Shown here: one piece after another, positions 41,641-53,657 of the stretch
Position numbering within the stretch: position 1 is the stretch's first letter
Layout: each line of letters begins with the position of its first letter
Assembly (NCBI GenBank): GCA_004764695.1
Contig: SMSO01000032.1
Location: 8,328,668-8,392,667, forward strand
DNA from: Schizochytrium sp. TIO01
Lineage: Eukaryota > Sar > Bigyra > Thraustochytrida > Thraustochytriidae
Reading direction: 5' to 3'
DNA length: 64,000 nucleotides
Made by a program: the position numbers and the translations under genes
The notes under the pieces: generated by a model
What the model was told of the DNA's origin: nothing
What the model saw: only the letters and a program-made list of their open reading frames with translations
The model's database searches: none

Positions 41641-43164
41641 TCTTACGTTTCCGCATAGTTAGGCGCCTACCACGGGAGAACGGGAGAGAGAACCGCGAGA
41701 GAGAGAGAGACAGAGAGAGAGAGACCCAAATCGTAATCGCGAACCTCCAAAGGAGGAAAAAGAAGGCCCAAGGAATACAGGGGACGCTTCTAAACGGTAT
41801 GCCTTTTCTCTCTCGGTAAGACTCCGATAGCAGCGGCTAGGGGGCGAGGAGTCGTGGCGATTAGCAGAGCAGGCTCTTCAGGACACCATTGGAGAACTAG
41901 CTAGCTAACTCACTAAGCTTTTTTGCGTTGGAGATGCACGTGTGAACAGAATGGAATAGAATAACTGATGGCGCTCTCCATCGTTAAGAATGCAGGGCTG
42001 CTTGCGAAGGCTGAGTTTGCAGGGTTGGTCCCAGAGGCCCTGAAGAGCGCCTGCCTGCTGCTCGAGGAGGATCTATCTACCTCGAAAGCCAAAGGTCTCC
42101 GGCTCAAGGTCGGTTTCCTGGGCGACTTCTTTCTTTCTCTCTCTGCGATAGTTGCTGCGATATTGCGCGAAGGCGCTCAAGCTAAAACAAGATGGCGCCC
42201 CGGTGCTTAAAGCAGCAGAAAAGCAGATGAAAAGAAGAGGGAAGGACCGAGAGAGCCCGGAAAGACCAGATTTAATTAAAGCCATCGCTCGGGGCCGCGG
42301 CCTCCTTGTTTATTGTAAGCCCTTACTTCAAGACCGGCCGGCGTCTCCAAGTCTGAGATTCTCCAATCGATCGCTGCCATCGGCCTCGAATAAGTAAGTG
42401 CGGTTCACTTCACGATGATTATTGATGCCTTTCTGTCTCAGTAGGAAAAACTAATTACTACCAGAGCCTTCATTTGTTTCTAAGTACTACTTACTGGTGT
42501 CTAATTGATTTATTTATTTAAATTTAAAACAATAGAATCTTTACTTCGATTCCCTTTTTCTTTCTTGAATTTATTCTTCTTTAAAATATAAAGGAAAGAA
42601 AGAATGAACCGGAGCGAAACAAAGAGACGGAGAGATGCGTCCCCGAATCAGCTCTGTCGAACAGAGACCGCCTTTCGGCAGCTCTGATGACGGCAGTCCT
42701 TCGCTTAATATTCACAGTTTGGCCCCTAAGAAGTGAAAGGAAGGGAATCAAGTTCGCCCCTTTCACGGAAAAGCACAGTGTGAGGAAGAGAGAGGACGGT
42801 AGGTACTATCGTAGCAACGTTGTATCGATGTATCGATCGTGAAGAAAGTATTTTTTAATTAAATTTAACTAAAACAGCTGCGATGGAGTCAGCGACGAGC
42901 TTGAAGTTTTGGCAACGCGAACACAACTCACGCATAACGGTTGGTGTGGTGGACAGCCATCGGCTTCGGAGTGGCTTAGAGGGGAAGGTCACTGTTCAGG
43001 GCCCTCCGGAGAACCGCCGCTCGCGCTTTTCACGTTGGTTTCCAAACGGCGAGGAACAAACTGAAGAATGCGGCGGAAAAGAGAAAAGAGAATGAAGCGG
43101 AGGAGGTCTACACCCCCACTAACCTAAACGGCAGGACTGCACTCGTTTGAAATTATCCTGGCGG

Positions 43165-43176
43165 GAGAGAACGCAG
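43165..43176 (+). repeat. GAGAGAACGCAG dispersed motif, copy 2
   Basis: Identical to copy 1. It is followed directly by a partial second copy (AGAACGCGAG). Confidence 0.6.
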
Positions 43177-44240
43177 AGAACGCGAGCGTCCTGCTCGCGA
43201 TACCTATCACCCGAAACCCTTCGCAGGTCAACAGAACTTGAAGACGCTTAAGCCTGTGGAGACTTGGTTGCGCATGCACCGTTACGCTTGCGGTCCAAAT
43301 TGCGTTGACTCTGCTGTGTGGGTGTGTGCGTGCATTCAAACAACGGTCTTGACCTGCGGAGCGAAGATATCCTGGCGCTTTCTTCTCCTCTCAGAGCGGC
43401 GCTCCTTTCCGGCGCCTTTCTCGAGTCGAGGAATCCCTGAGATGTTGAACAGGTCTTCAGAACAGGCTCGAAAGAGAGGACAAAAGCTCCCGCCCGTTGC
43501 GGTGAGCAGGCACGAGCCGAAAGGAGCAACGATGAACCCATTTCGAGGATTTTGTAACGGATGGATGTCAAAAAGGAGTAGAACGAAGCAGGAAAACAGA
43601 AGAAAAAAGACTCCTGAGATGTCTGTCCATTCACAGTGATCGATTGGTTGGCGGTGAGAATCGTACCGGAGCCGGCATCCTGGCGACTCGAAATTGGATG
43701 AAGCTAGTGAGGAGGAGGTACGCGCGAATGATCTGCTTCGCGAAAATGATATCGTTGATAACTCGACTTCTTCAACGTCTATTTCAATCAAAGAAAAGCA
43801 CCATGTAAGAGCATGTTCTTTGTCTTGTTAGATTATTCCATAGGGTCAATATTTAAATAATAATAGAAGGCTAAAACTGAAAGAAAGAAACACACATTTT
43901 TAATTCATTTAAATTTAAAATAAAAAAAATAAAGAATGGTTTTTAGTTAAAATATTGCCATCGTCACAAAGTGCGATTTGTTTTAAAGTGCCCTGAAACA
44001 GTAGAAAAGATGTCACGCAAAGAGAGATGTAGTTGGACGAACTTTGGCTGCTTAAGGGTGGTGAAGGTAAGGTGTGGACAAACATTGAATTTCCAACCGC
44101 GTGCTCGAAGCTGAGAGGGTCTGCGAGACCCGCTTTTGCGAAAGTAGCCACAACCTTCAAATCAACCCAACAACAAAAGGTAAGTAATTTTAACCCACTC
44201 AAATGAATGCATGTGTAAAGTAAGAATGGAATTTTGAAAC

Positions 44241-44282
44241 CAGTCAGTCAGTCAGTCAGTCAGCCAGCCAGCCAGCCAGCCA
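44241..44282 (+). repeat. (CAGT)n(CAGC)n compound microsatellite
   Basis: Five CAGT units pass directly into five CAGC units, consistent with a point change spread by slippage. Confidence 0.9.
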
Positions 44283-44496
44283 CTTAGTCAGCCAGCTAAG
44301 AGGCGAATAGCACTGCCTAGTCCCTGCGACGATCATCGTCATCACGTTCACTCTGCTAGTTTAAACTAAAGAGTGTGTACCTAGGCTTCGCAGAAAGTGC
44401 CCTCACAGAACACTTCAGAACGCTGTGCTCCTACTGTACTCCATAACAAATCCCCCTAAATTGAGCGCGGTGGGAAAGAACGCAGTTTGAAAGTTG

Positions 44497-44508
44497 GAGA
44501 GAACGCAG
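44497..44508 (+). repeat. GAGAGAACGCAG dispersed motif, copy 3
   Basis: Identical 12-mer. A near copy (AAAGAACGCAG) lies about 24 bases earlier at 44475-44485. Confidence 0.6.
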
Positions 44509-44972
44509 ATTGCGTGAGCGAGCGTTGATAGGACCCAGCTAGCGTAAAGTGTAGCACGGCAGGGTTCCCTTCGCTCGTGGATAGTGCCTCTTGTAAGTAA
44601 GGCTCGTTCGGGATGCGAGATCGTGCGACATTTAGTTCTACAGGCAAGCCTTGAAGGCGCGCCGTCCGTCCTGAACCCTGCTCTGGAAATCTGTTCGAGG
44701 CGAAGGCGGCTCCGGCGGAGAAAGTTCTTTCCGTTTTCCAGCCCGGCTGGCGGCTAGCTGGGCAGGTATTCATTCGTTTGTCCTCGGTTTGTTTGTCCAT
44801 CGGTTTGTTGATTTCTCCAGCTCACTCGCTCGCTCGCTCGAGCCCAGAATTCCCCCTTACCGCCACTGCTATCTCTTTACGGTAGCACGGTATGGCGGGG
44901 CTCTGCTATTACATCCTCTTGTCAAGCAGGGACGGCCTTCGACCTAGTTGGCAACTCGTGTACGATACCGTG

Positions 44973-45012
<40 letters not shown>
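44973..45012 (+). repeat. (TGAT)n microsatellite
   Basis: About nine to ten TGAT units next to an AT island. Confidence 0.9.
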
Positions 45013-45634
45013 GTATTTGTTTACTTCTAAATCATAGAAAAGAAAGAAAGAAAAAGACTTCCTTCTCTAATGTAAAATTTTGAATTGGTTTGAAAACACG
45101 TACGTACGTACAGGCTATGGCTAGTCGAGAGTGTGCCTGCGCGATAAGTCCCGGAATTCCGGCGTCGATGCGCTGGTGGATTCTTTGTTTTTGGATCTGG
45201 CGCTTCGACTGGATGAAAGAAAGTATTGAAACCTCAGCACAGATAAGTTGCTTCTTCCACCCATCGCGTGCATGATTAGGCGTAGGTATCGATCGCATCG
45301 TCGCGTGGAGGACAGAAAAAATAAGATACCTAAGCCCAACGAGCGACTGGGCTTGCTTGCAGAATTAGGAGAAGAGGGCGGGCGGGCCGCCTCTTGAGCG
45401 CGGCGTCCTGAGCAGCCTCTTCGGAACTGGACCAGTACGAAAGGGACGCTTCCTTTTAATCCGCTAGGCAACTGGTAGTGGCGACTACGGCGCAGTTAGG
45501 AACCAAGTCGTTTTTACTTCTTTTATTTTTATTTTCTATTTAAATTAAAAAAAATTATATATATATAAATGATTATAAGCCTGAGCATTAATTCAAGAGA
45601 ATAATTATTTGGGGAACACGAAAAAGAATCGCTG

Positions 45635-45664
45635 CATGTATGTATGTATGTATGTATGTATGTG
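45635..45664 (+). repeat. (ATGT)n microsatellite
   Basis: About seven ATGT units. These create serial ATG codons and a spurious MYVCMYVC frame. Confidence 0.9.
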
Positions 45665-46610
45665 ATGAAAAGTTTTCGAAGAAAGAATTGGAAAGGAAAG
45701 GGAAAAGATATGTATTTATCGTTGTGTCACGTTTATGCGGTACAGAAACACAAAAGGTTGGGAGGTCTACGAGTAGCTTCTACACAAGGGCGGGTGGTAA
45801 GCAGCACTTATTTACATCGTTCTGGCAGAGATGACACGTAGAGATGAACTTCCTGGGACGCACGGGAGATAATGATAACTTCGATTCGGAGCCAGCGATC
45901 ATCATGATGGTCGTCATTATGCCTACGATTGCGTTCTGCAAAGCGCGATGACGAACGAAGCAGCACCAGCACGGCCTCTGCGACCATACTCACAGGGGAT
46001 AGACAAGAGCTAGCGTAACACAGATTATGACGTTGGCTGGTTCACAAGCAGCGACTCGCGGCGTCACGGAGGACACTGAGATCTGCGTTGCTTCTCGTCT
46101 CGCGAATACGTGCGGATGTGCCTATAGGGGAGGAGGTGGCGATCTACGAGGAGGACCGTGAAGTTGGTAAGCATGGCCAGAGACCTTTCTACGCAGGGTG
46201 ACTATCTAGCTAGCTATTGCAGCATGGACCTTTGTTTGCGTCTCTTCGAGTCTCGGCATCGTTTCTTCCATTCTTGGACTTGGTACAATCAGGGAAGCGT
46301 CCGGGGGAACCTAGCGTATGGACGATGTGACAACATCTTTCTGGTGGTGAGAAGTATGCAGATTGCCAACGCATCTATTGACTGGTGACGTCCGACGGCG
46401 GAGAGGTGCATTTCGCTCTCGTGCCGTGGACAATGACGTCGTGGGTCATCGTTTGAGATGTCACGGAGACCGACACGCAACCAAAACCTCATCACCACTT
46501 CACGCAAGAGAACTTGGCTTGGCTTCAGCTCATGGGTCTTGGTTTTGACTGATTCTTTTGGCTTCATTGTAAGACTTGAGAGAATAACTACCTTGGATTA
46601 ATTTTGCACC

Positions 46611-46805
46611 ATGTCTCCAATAGATATAGTCTTCAGCGGATTTGCATTATCCTTCTTTGAGGATGAGGACCTGCAACAACTTCAAACTATGCTTGACCTA
46701 CAGCCTAATGCATCTGCACCTACTCCGAAAAGGGCACCGGCACCCTCTCCTCGAACGTTTTTTAGTAATTTGTTGCAAGGTTTGCAAGGTAAAGCAGCAG
46801 AATAA
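46611..46805 (+). CDS. candidate small protein, 64 aa
   Basis: ACC-ATG context, then MSPIDIVFSGFALSFFEDED, a short helix (LQQLQTMLDLQP), a Pro/Ala/Lys linker, and FFSNLLQGLQGKAAE before TAA. The regular amphipathic pattern and codons look better than the surrounding frames, but there is no known domain. GGTAAAG near the end could also be a splice donor, making this an exon of a larger gene. Confidence 0.3.
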   Translation: MSPIDIVFSGFALSFFEDEDLQQLQTMLDLQPNASAPTPKRAPAPSPRTFFSNLLQGLQGKAAE

Positions 46806-49800
46806 TGTACTTTCATGATACAATTTACTGATTGAATTCGCTGTATATATAACTGCATGTGTATGTAGGATTCAGCCCTATTAACAAATTATCATGCACG
46901 GCTAAATTAAATTTAGATGGGGGCAGAACCATTCAAGTTTCTCAAGTAATAATCAAGCCTCTCACACAATTGCGGAGCTGCAGCAGAGATCATCTTGTGA
47001 AAGTGTATAAACACTACAACATGCAATCTAGAGGAGTTAGCATCACTGTGACAAATTTTGCGTAGAGCTGCGTACTGGTTCTTCAAAGAAGACAACCCTA
47101 GACACAAAGGCATGTAAGCGATATATGCACAATTAAGATTTTCCGTTTGTGCTCCTGCGTTTCATTTTCAACCAATTCTTTTCCATGTTTATTTTATTGA
47201 GTGAATAGATTTCCTCAAGCGATAATATGAACAGTCAAACATACTCTTTAGCCACTGCAGTAGTATGAGTCTGCCGTCAAAGTGATTGAACTTCTTTTGG
47301 TATATCTCTCGAAACAGAATCCGGGAGGTTTCTGATCTAAACTTCAACTTCGCGATCACAATAATCAATTCGTTGACAATTGTATTGTGATCAATGAACT
47401 GGATTGAAATCTTCATCACTCGAAGCTCAAGTTTCTCTTCTCGCTACCCCGGAACCCAGGATATGTACCTCTTTTCGATGGTCGACATAGTTAGTATCTC
47501 TACTACAATGCTATTGTTTTAGCACTTCCGAAGGATATTTTCTTATCCCTAGCTATAAAACCCAGAATATTCAACTTCAACAAAAATTCAACTCAATAAA
47601 TCAAACAACAGAGATTCTCTCAAATGATAATTTCATCCAATGCATAGATGCCACACGACCCATCATTTCTCAATCAAATAACCAAACCACAGCCCCCGCT
47701 TGCTCTGCCTAAACACTCACATGCGAGTATTCTTAGGTACTTACTGCACCATCACGTCGTAAATAGGTTTTGTAGGTAGGCAAGTAGGTACTACTACGCT
47801 ATGAAATTTGTTGCACTGTACCTGTGAAAACGTTAGAACCTAGACAACCTCCGAATTGAGGGTAGTGCCTATTCCATACGAATGATACATCATAATAATT
47901 TAGGTCTTTGTTAAGGACTGGATGTTAGGTAAGAAAATGGCATGGCCAAGGAACCACCAAACACTGCAAGTGGAGCAAACCTTCAATTCAAATTATCAAA
48001 TTACTTCAACCAAAAGTTTGGTGCCTCGGCAAGTGTCCTTCGGGTGCTTCCTCGGAGGCAATCGCATATACGCAAGTGACGACGTTGAGGGCACCTATGG
48101 CTAGGGTTTGTTTTGGCGCCGGCGAGCAACGCAGCACTGACTGTATCATTTTCTACGCCAGAGTATATCCTCTGCCAAGCAAAAACAGAATTTCAAATGC
48201 CAGACGAATAACCTTCAGCGTGCCTATCCAAACGCTACAAAGACTTCGGTAGAGAGGTCAATTTCAAAAGGCCGGGCTTGCGCGCCCTGCCGAGATTCTC
48301 CGCAAGCTTGCTCTTTGGCTCTGTGAAAACTACAGTGTTATCCTTTTGTCTGAAGGTGAAACCTCAACAAGTGAACAACGTGGATCAAAGTTAAGACAGC
48401 TGGAATGATGTGTCGTTCAAGCGCTCATTCACAAAGCCGAACTTCCCCTCTGCCAGTGGTATAAACTGTTTTTTTTAATCAAGAGAATTGCACTTTCAAA
48501 CCATGAAATGAATGAATGTGGTACTATTCACGACAAGCTCGGAACATCCTCCCAAAAAATGTAAACACGTCGTTGATCGTAATATCCACGACGCCAGAGG
48601 CATCCTTTTGCGCTGCCTACCCATCCAAGGACACAATTTAAGAATTGCCTTTGAGTCGCGGGGTAATTTTATCCAGCGATTGGACCTTATTGGCCCCACC
48701 TTGTGACCATCGGAAATGCAAGTTTTGCAAATATTATTGGTTGAACTCCAAGAGATGCCTTCTGCAGTAAATATCACTTGGCGAGGTCCGCGGGAACCTC
48801 TTCAGCGAACCACTGCTTCAGCTACCATAATCCACCCCTCCCATGCTCCATGCTGGAATGCTTGCCTGGTGGCGAGCGGAGTAGCCAACCGCTGTGCACG
48901 ACGAGCCGAAGCCAGCAGCCATCCATCTTGGCGCCGCATGCGTGGCCTTTCCCCACTCCGCTCACAGGTGGTCTAAACAACAGCGGTAATTTTTCATTAT
49001 ATGGCAGGCAGATCTATCACCCTGTCTATCACTTGGAGGTAGGTAGGTACATGAGCATCATCTTCAAGTTCTTGGTTGGGAGGTTCCCTTTGACTTTCAA
49101 CCTGCCTCCAAGCCAAGCTGCGAAGCTGTGAGAATCTGTGCTGCTGCTGCCTTTCAGAGGGGAGGTGCCATAGCTGGTGGGCCAAATGATTGGATGATTC
49201 TGATCGGCGGTCTTTTGATCTCTGATTCAACAAAGCTCGTCGTCATCGTAAGATACCACATCAAGCAAACTCTGCGAACTTCCAACACATTAGGATATAT
49301 ACACTCCACCCATGGTCAGCCTTGACACAACAACCCATGGGTCACCCTGGGGTTGCTGTTATGTACGGCAGTAGAGCGGTGTGCGCCGTCGCTTCAATCT
49401 GATAGGCATCCTCTGGGTCATGAACTTTTAACATGCAGTGATACAGTGGGGTGCGGAGCTCATCGTCAAGGAGCGGTGTGCAGTACCTTTCCGTTGGTGT
49501 ATTAGAGACGATGGATGAGAGCTCTGTAGATTGTATGAAGAATCAGATGTGCTTGACGAAATGCTCACATGAAAAAAAAAAGTTGTTGCTTTTTCTTTAC
49601 TTTTTTTGTTGTTTAGTTGTTAATTTTGTTAATTACTTGATTGGTCTAATTATAATAATAGTTATGACAGTTCGTTCGTTCGTTAGTTAGTTGCCTATGC
49701 TATGGTTAGATTGCGGTTTAGTCTTACTTTTGTCGTGTTTGTTTGAACTGGAATGATTCAAATTCACTATATCTTCATCGATCCCAACGTTCCCTCGCTC

Positions 49801-49919
49801 CTCTGTTTGGAGCCTCGCCGCAGTGCGGGCAAGCAGGATCTCCGTTGCGTTGCCTGTTGCTCCCTCTGTTTCAGTGCTGAGCTAGGTGATTTCCGCGCGG
49901 TTGCGCTCCGGATGGCATC
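46806..49919. other. intergenic, upstream of ankyrin channel gene
   Basis: AT-rich to about 47.9 kb, then mixed. No convincing gene. It includes a TAGGTACTTAC-type motif near 47737 and GTTC repeats near 49671-49685. Confidence 0.55.
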
Positions 49920-52900
49920 ATGGAAAGCCTTCGAGCGATTCATGGGTATGGGTCGCTGCGAATGACGCCCTCGCTCGTGGACGGAAATGATATTGATCTT
50001 TTTGTAGACCTGCTCGATGCTGCTGTTGATGGGAACCTGAGCCGAGTGGAAAGCCTCCTGAAGGTACTTGATGTGGGCGCCGCGAGCAGGCTCGACTTCA
50101 GGCGTAACCAGCCGACCTTTGGCGAGTCACCTCTGCACAGGGCATCTACGGTTGAGATTGCAAAGGCACTCATCGAGCATGGAGTTCACCTTGATTTGCA
50201 AGGTGCCGTTGGCCAGACGCCACTGCACACGCAGGTCAATAATCCTGCAGTTCTGCAATACTTGCTCAAGCGAGGTGCGGGAGTGGACGCAATGACCGTC
50301 GACCATTCGACGCCGTTGCACTGGGCCGTGGTGCAAGACTGCGCCGAGTCTGTGCAGATACTTCTAGCAGCAGGAGCTAAAGTGGATCATCAAAACGATA
50401 GTGGAAATGCGGCGCTGCATATGGTATGCTCGCTGGAAGTTGCGAGGATCCTTGTGGCGAGTGGGGCAAGACTAGACTTGATTAATAAGGATGGCCAAAT
50501 CCCGCTCGAAGCGGCGGCCTCGAGACCCGAAGATGATGTTCACCTCCAAGTTGCAACCTACCTACTCGATGTATCGCATAGCGCAAGTATGAGAGCATCT
50601 AGCAGCTTCAATATTTTTAGACCAGAGTTCGACGGATTGCAGTCAGCGTCGAGTGAGATCGGACCTGACGACGAACACCAGATTCCCATTGATGAACCCA
50701 ACACAGAAGGCACTGATGGAAGCAACGGCATTCACAATAATAATAATAATGCTGCAAGCACTGGCAATAACGAATCGGCAACGGGATCAAGAATGGGTAG
50801 CATTTCAGAACTAAGACGCTTGAGTACAGGTGAAGAGGTCCGTTCTGTACTTAAGAAGGTTGATGCTCGGGAGCGATGGCGCATTGTACGCCAAAGGGTA
50901 CTTAAGGGTGAACTACGTGGGGCTGCAGGAATCGGTGGTAGAGTACCGAAGCGCCTGCGGTTTGCATCCGATGTTGCGAAGTTTGGCCGAGCTGCAAGTA
51001 CAGCAAGCTCGTGGAGCGGTGGCGATACTATGCCTTCTTTGCTTCAGGCACGAACGGATGAGTTCTACTATCGATTCTTTGAAGTCATGGTTCGGGACCG
51101 ACCCAAACTCGCACTTCGAATGCTAGATCGCCAACGTACCTTTTTGTTCGCTCGTGGTAATGACAAAATATACTCATATGATCTCCTGCTCACTGGTGGG
51201 CCCGTGAGCAGCAACGAAGTTCTGAACAAAATGGTACGGGACGAAAGGCATGAGTTGATATCTCACGAAGTTGTGCAGTGGGTTTTCAACATCCGATGGA
51301 TACTCTTTACCCGTGAAGCACTGCTCTTTGAATTTGCTGTGCACTGCATTTTCATTGGAACATTTCTTATCACGACTCTCTATGGCGAACAGAACTTGCA
51401 GAATTGCTTTATCGAAGCTTTTCATCTCTTCACACGTGGTCCAACTCCTGAGCGGAACTCTCATCTTATCCAGGCAACCATGGAGCTGGTACTTTGCGTT
51501 CTCAACTTGCGGTATGTGATGCGGTATGCTGTGGAATGGCACATGCGCGAACGTCTCACGGAGGTCTTTTCTAATCCTTCAATTGATGTTCTGCCGTATG
51601 CTTGTGTAATGGTAGAACAGGTCATGCGTTTGTCAGTAGTGGCAAAATTTGACGATACCTGGGTTGCTGATCTTACAAGTTTTGTATCAGCTATTGGTGC
51701 TGTACTCTTATGGATTCGTTTGCTCAGTTTTGCTGAGGGCTTTGAAATTATCGGCGTGACAATGTGCACAATCCGGCGCATGCTTCAGGACATTGGTATT
51801 TATCTGGTGGTTTTGCTTATTTATGTTACTGGGTTTAGTCACGCTATCGCATTGATCTTCCGCGGTTCTGATTCTTCCGTGTACGGAACAGTTTACAACA
51901 GTTGGATTACGCTTTACTTTTTCGTCTTTAATCTCGATGTTGGTGCTTTGGATGAAGAGCCCACAGCCTTCCGAAAGTATATGGGCTATCTCTTAATTGG
52001 CATTTACATGGTCGTTGTTGCACTTGTTATTCTAAACGTGATTATTGCCATCATGACCAACACCTTTGATGAGATTCAACAAAACGCTAAAGAACAATGG
52101 CTCTTACAGCGCGCTCGACTCATTTTGACATATGACATCCGTGAGAAGAGTCTTAAGAAGCTTTATAGAGCCCTTTGCTTTCGTCGTGGACGCTGGCTTA
52201 ATGGCACGAACCCAGTGGCTGATGAGGCCTTTCCCGAGCTCCCACGAAAGAATATTGTTGTCGAAAAGGGCACCGGTCAGGTCGAGGTCCAAGTTCCTGC
52301 AGAATGGTTGCACGCCGTCAACCTGATTCGCCGTACTTCTCCTACGTACAATGAGTTTCGCTATAAGCTCTTCCGTGGTTGGAAGCAGTTGCGAAGATCG
52401 CCATCATTCTTGTGGCCTGAGCTAAAGGATACGACTGAGTTCTTTGACCGGGTGGAGGCTGACGAGCAACGAATCGCACAGCAAGCTCTCAACAACGAAG
52501 CCATGGCAATCAGCCGCGAACGCAGTATGACGGGCATGGGCGTAAGTGAGAGTGAAGAGGAGGACGAAGATTCGGATTCTGAAGAATCAAGTTCAGAAGA
52601 GTCAGGCTCTGAAGACGACGAGTCCAATTCTGAAGAAGATGAGGAGGTTGAAGCTGTTAACAGTCAGGACGATCTTGCTTTTGAAGACGACTCTCGGCAT
52701 GGAGGTTCTCGGGCTCCTCTACTTCGTGGTGCTACATCAGCTCGCATGTACAGCAGCGGCTATAGTTCTGCTAGTGGTAGTAATGGAAATGGAAAGTCAA
52801 CTACACGTCAGCGTGGTGTTTCCACGGCGTCACATTCTTCTGCAGCTTCGTCCTCTGAAGGAGCGCATATCAGGCGATTCAATAGCTCTGATAATTCTGC

Positions 52901-53657
52901 CCTGCGCACTGGCGTGGAGGATGAACTGGTGTATATTGGGTTCTATCAGCGCAACCCGAAGCGCATAGCTGCGGATCGTGTTATGCAAAGTGCTATGGCC
53001 TTGCAGCGCGCCATCCCGCGACCTTCTTTCGTGGCTGCAGACCTTTCGAGCGCAGCAAGTTCTGCGCGCATGGAGTCAGAAGATACCACGCCTGCAGATA
53101 TTCCAATAGAACCTCAATCACCCAGATCCGGGCCTGCGAGTGGAGATGTGGCTTCCAACCCGGAGAGTCTCACTTATTCTATGTCTGCTCCTACAATGGG
53201 AGGAATTGTACGCCGCCGTGGTAAATCATTTAAGCGGCATACCACAACTTTAGAAGGCCAAATTCAGCACGAAGTTGAAGATATGCAAGATGTGATGGCC
53301 TTGCACCATACTCTTCCAACTCATACTAGCATGGCAGAAGATACCATGAACTTACGCAATGAGGCAGCTATTGAGCATTTAACAGGTCTTGTTGTTCGCC
53401 TATCTGATCAGGTGTCCGCGTTGGAAGATAAAATCACGTCAATGGGAGCGAGTAAGCGATCTCCCCCAACATTGCAGTCTCCCCCAATTTTCGAGCTTCC
53501 TCCACATGCTAATGAAGAGCAAGATCTATCGAACGCAATGGTCGGTCCTCCTCGGACAAATATTATGTCTGAATCTTTGCAAGACGAGGATGACAATCAG
53601 GCCCCACCACGCTTGAACTTGTCATCATCTTCACTTCACAACATGCATCATGAATGA
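49920..53657 (+). CDS. ankyrin-repeat TRP-like cation channel
   Basis: This uninterrupted frame encodes 1245 residues. Five ankyrin repeats occupy about residues 66-217 (GESPLHRAS, GQTPLHTQV, HSTPLHWAVVQ, GNAALHMVC, GQIPLEAAA). A linker (220-390) follows, then a six-helix ion-transport region at about 455-715. S1 is at about 462-488, several further spans run from about 520 to 660, a pore-loop-like segment lies near 660-675 (NSWITLYFFVFNLDVGAL), and S6 is LVILNVIIAIMTNTFDEI near 698-715, typical of TRP channels. The region after S6 has charged helices, a long acidic stretch at about 875-920, a Ser-rich linker and a C-terminal short coiled coil near 1150-1176 that could aid tetramer assembly. 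The order resembles TRPV/TRPA-type channels. Likely a calcium-permeable sensory channel in the plasma or flagellar membrane; stimulus and selectivity cannot be read. Confidence 0.88.
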   Translation: MESLRAIHGYGSLRMTPSLVDGNDIDLFVDLLDAAVDGNLSRVESLLKVLDVGAASRLDFRRNQPTFGESPLHRASTVEIAKALIEHGVHLDLQGAVGQTPLHTQVNNPAVLQYLLKRGAGVDAMTVDHSTPLHWAVVQDCAESVQILLAAGAKVDHQNDSGNAALHMVCSLEVARILVASGARLDLINKDGQIPLEAAASRPEDDVHLQVATYLLDVSHSASMRASSSFNIFRPEFDGLQSASSEIGPDDEHQIPIDEPNTEGTDGSNGIHNNNNNAASTGNNESATGSRMGSISELRRLSTGEEVRSVLKKVDARERWRIVRQRVLKGELRGAAGIGGRVPKRLRFASDVAKFGRAASTASSWSGGDTMPSLLQARTDEFYYRFFEVMVRDRPKLALRMLDRQRTFLFARGNDKIYSYDLLLTGGPVSSNEVLNKMVRDERHELISHEVVQWVFNIRWILFTREALLFEFAVHCIFIGTFLITTLYGEQNLQNCFIEAFHLFTRGPTPERNSHLIQATMELVLCVLNLRYVMRYAVEWHMRERLTEVFSNPSIDVLPYACVMVEQVMRLSVVAKFDDTWVADLTSFVSAIGAVLLWIRLLSFAEGFEIIGVTMCTIRRMLQDIGIYLVVLLIYVTGFSHAIALIFRGSDSSVYGTVYNSWITLYFFVFNLDVGALDEEPTAFRKYMGYLLIGIYMVVVALVILNVIIAIMTNTFDEIQQNAKEQWLLQRARLILTYDIREKSLKKLYRALCFRRGRWLNGTNPVADEAFPELPRKNIVVEKGTGQVEVQVPAEWLHAVNLIRRTSPTYNEFRYKLFRGWKQLRRSPSFLWPELKDTTEFFDRVEADEQRIAQQALNNEAMAISRERSMTGMGVSESEEEDEDSDSEESSSEESGSEDDESNSEEDEEVEAVNSQDDLAFEDDSRHGGSRAPLLRGATSARMYSSGYSSASGSNGNGKSTTRQRGVSTASHSSAASSSEGAHIRRFNSSDNSALRTGVEDELVYIGFYQRNPKRIAADRVMQSAMALQRAIPRPSFVAADLSSAASSARMESEDTTPADIPIEPQSPRSGPASGDVASNPESLTYSMSAPTMGGIVRRRGKSFKRHTTTLEGQIQHEVEDMQDVMALHHTLPTHTSMAEDTMNLRNEAAIEHLTGLVVRLSDQVSALEDKITSMGASKRSPPTLQSPPIFELPPHANEEQDLSNAMVGPPRTNIMSESLQDEDDNQAPPRLNLSSSSLHNMHHE

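Larger units (their letters stand above)
38786..46610. other. microsatellite-rich gene-poor block
   Basis: No gene with good support. Mixed-to-high-GC stretches alternate with short AT islands (near 39.3, 40.5, 41.3, 42.5, 43.9, 45.0 and 45.55 kb) and many tetranucleotide tracts. Open frames up to about 150 codons occur on both strands at once near 41.4-41.8 and 43.2-43.8 kb, with no domain and usually no ATG. Confidence 0.6.

Noticed and set aside
41379-41819. 146-codon plus-strand frame
   Set aside because: No ATG start and no domain; long frames are open on the other strand too, and it runs through a GAGA tract.
43336-43791. 151-codon minus-strand frame
   Set aside because: It begins only at a TTG, has no domain, and overlaps open frames on both strands in a stop-poor GC-rich patch.
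44456-44800. 114-codon minus-strand ATG frame
   Set aside because: It contains the dispersed 12-mer twice in near or exact form and shows no codon bias or domain; probably non-coding.
45414-45460. Resemblance to the end of large-subunit rRNA (ccagtacgaaagggac)
   Set aside because: Only a short match, and the flanks do not continue the rRNA sequence.
45635-45841. Two overlapping MYVCMYVC frames
   Set aside because: Produced by the ATGT microsatellite.
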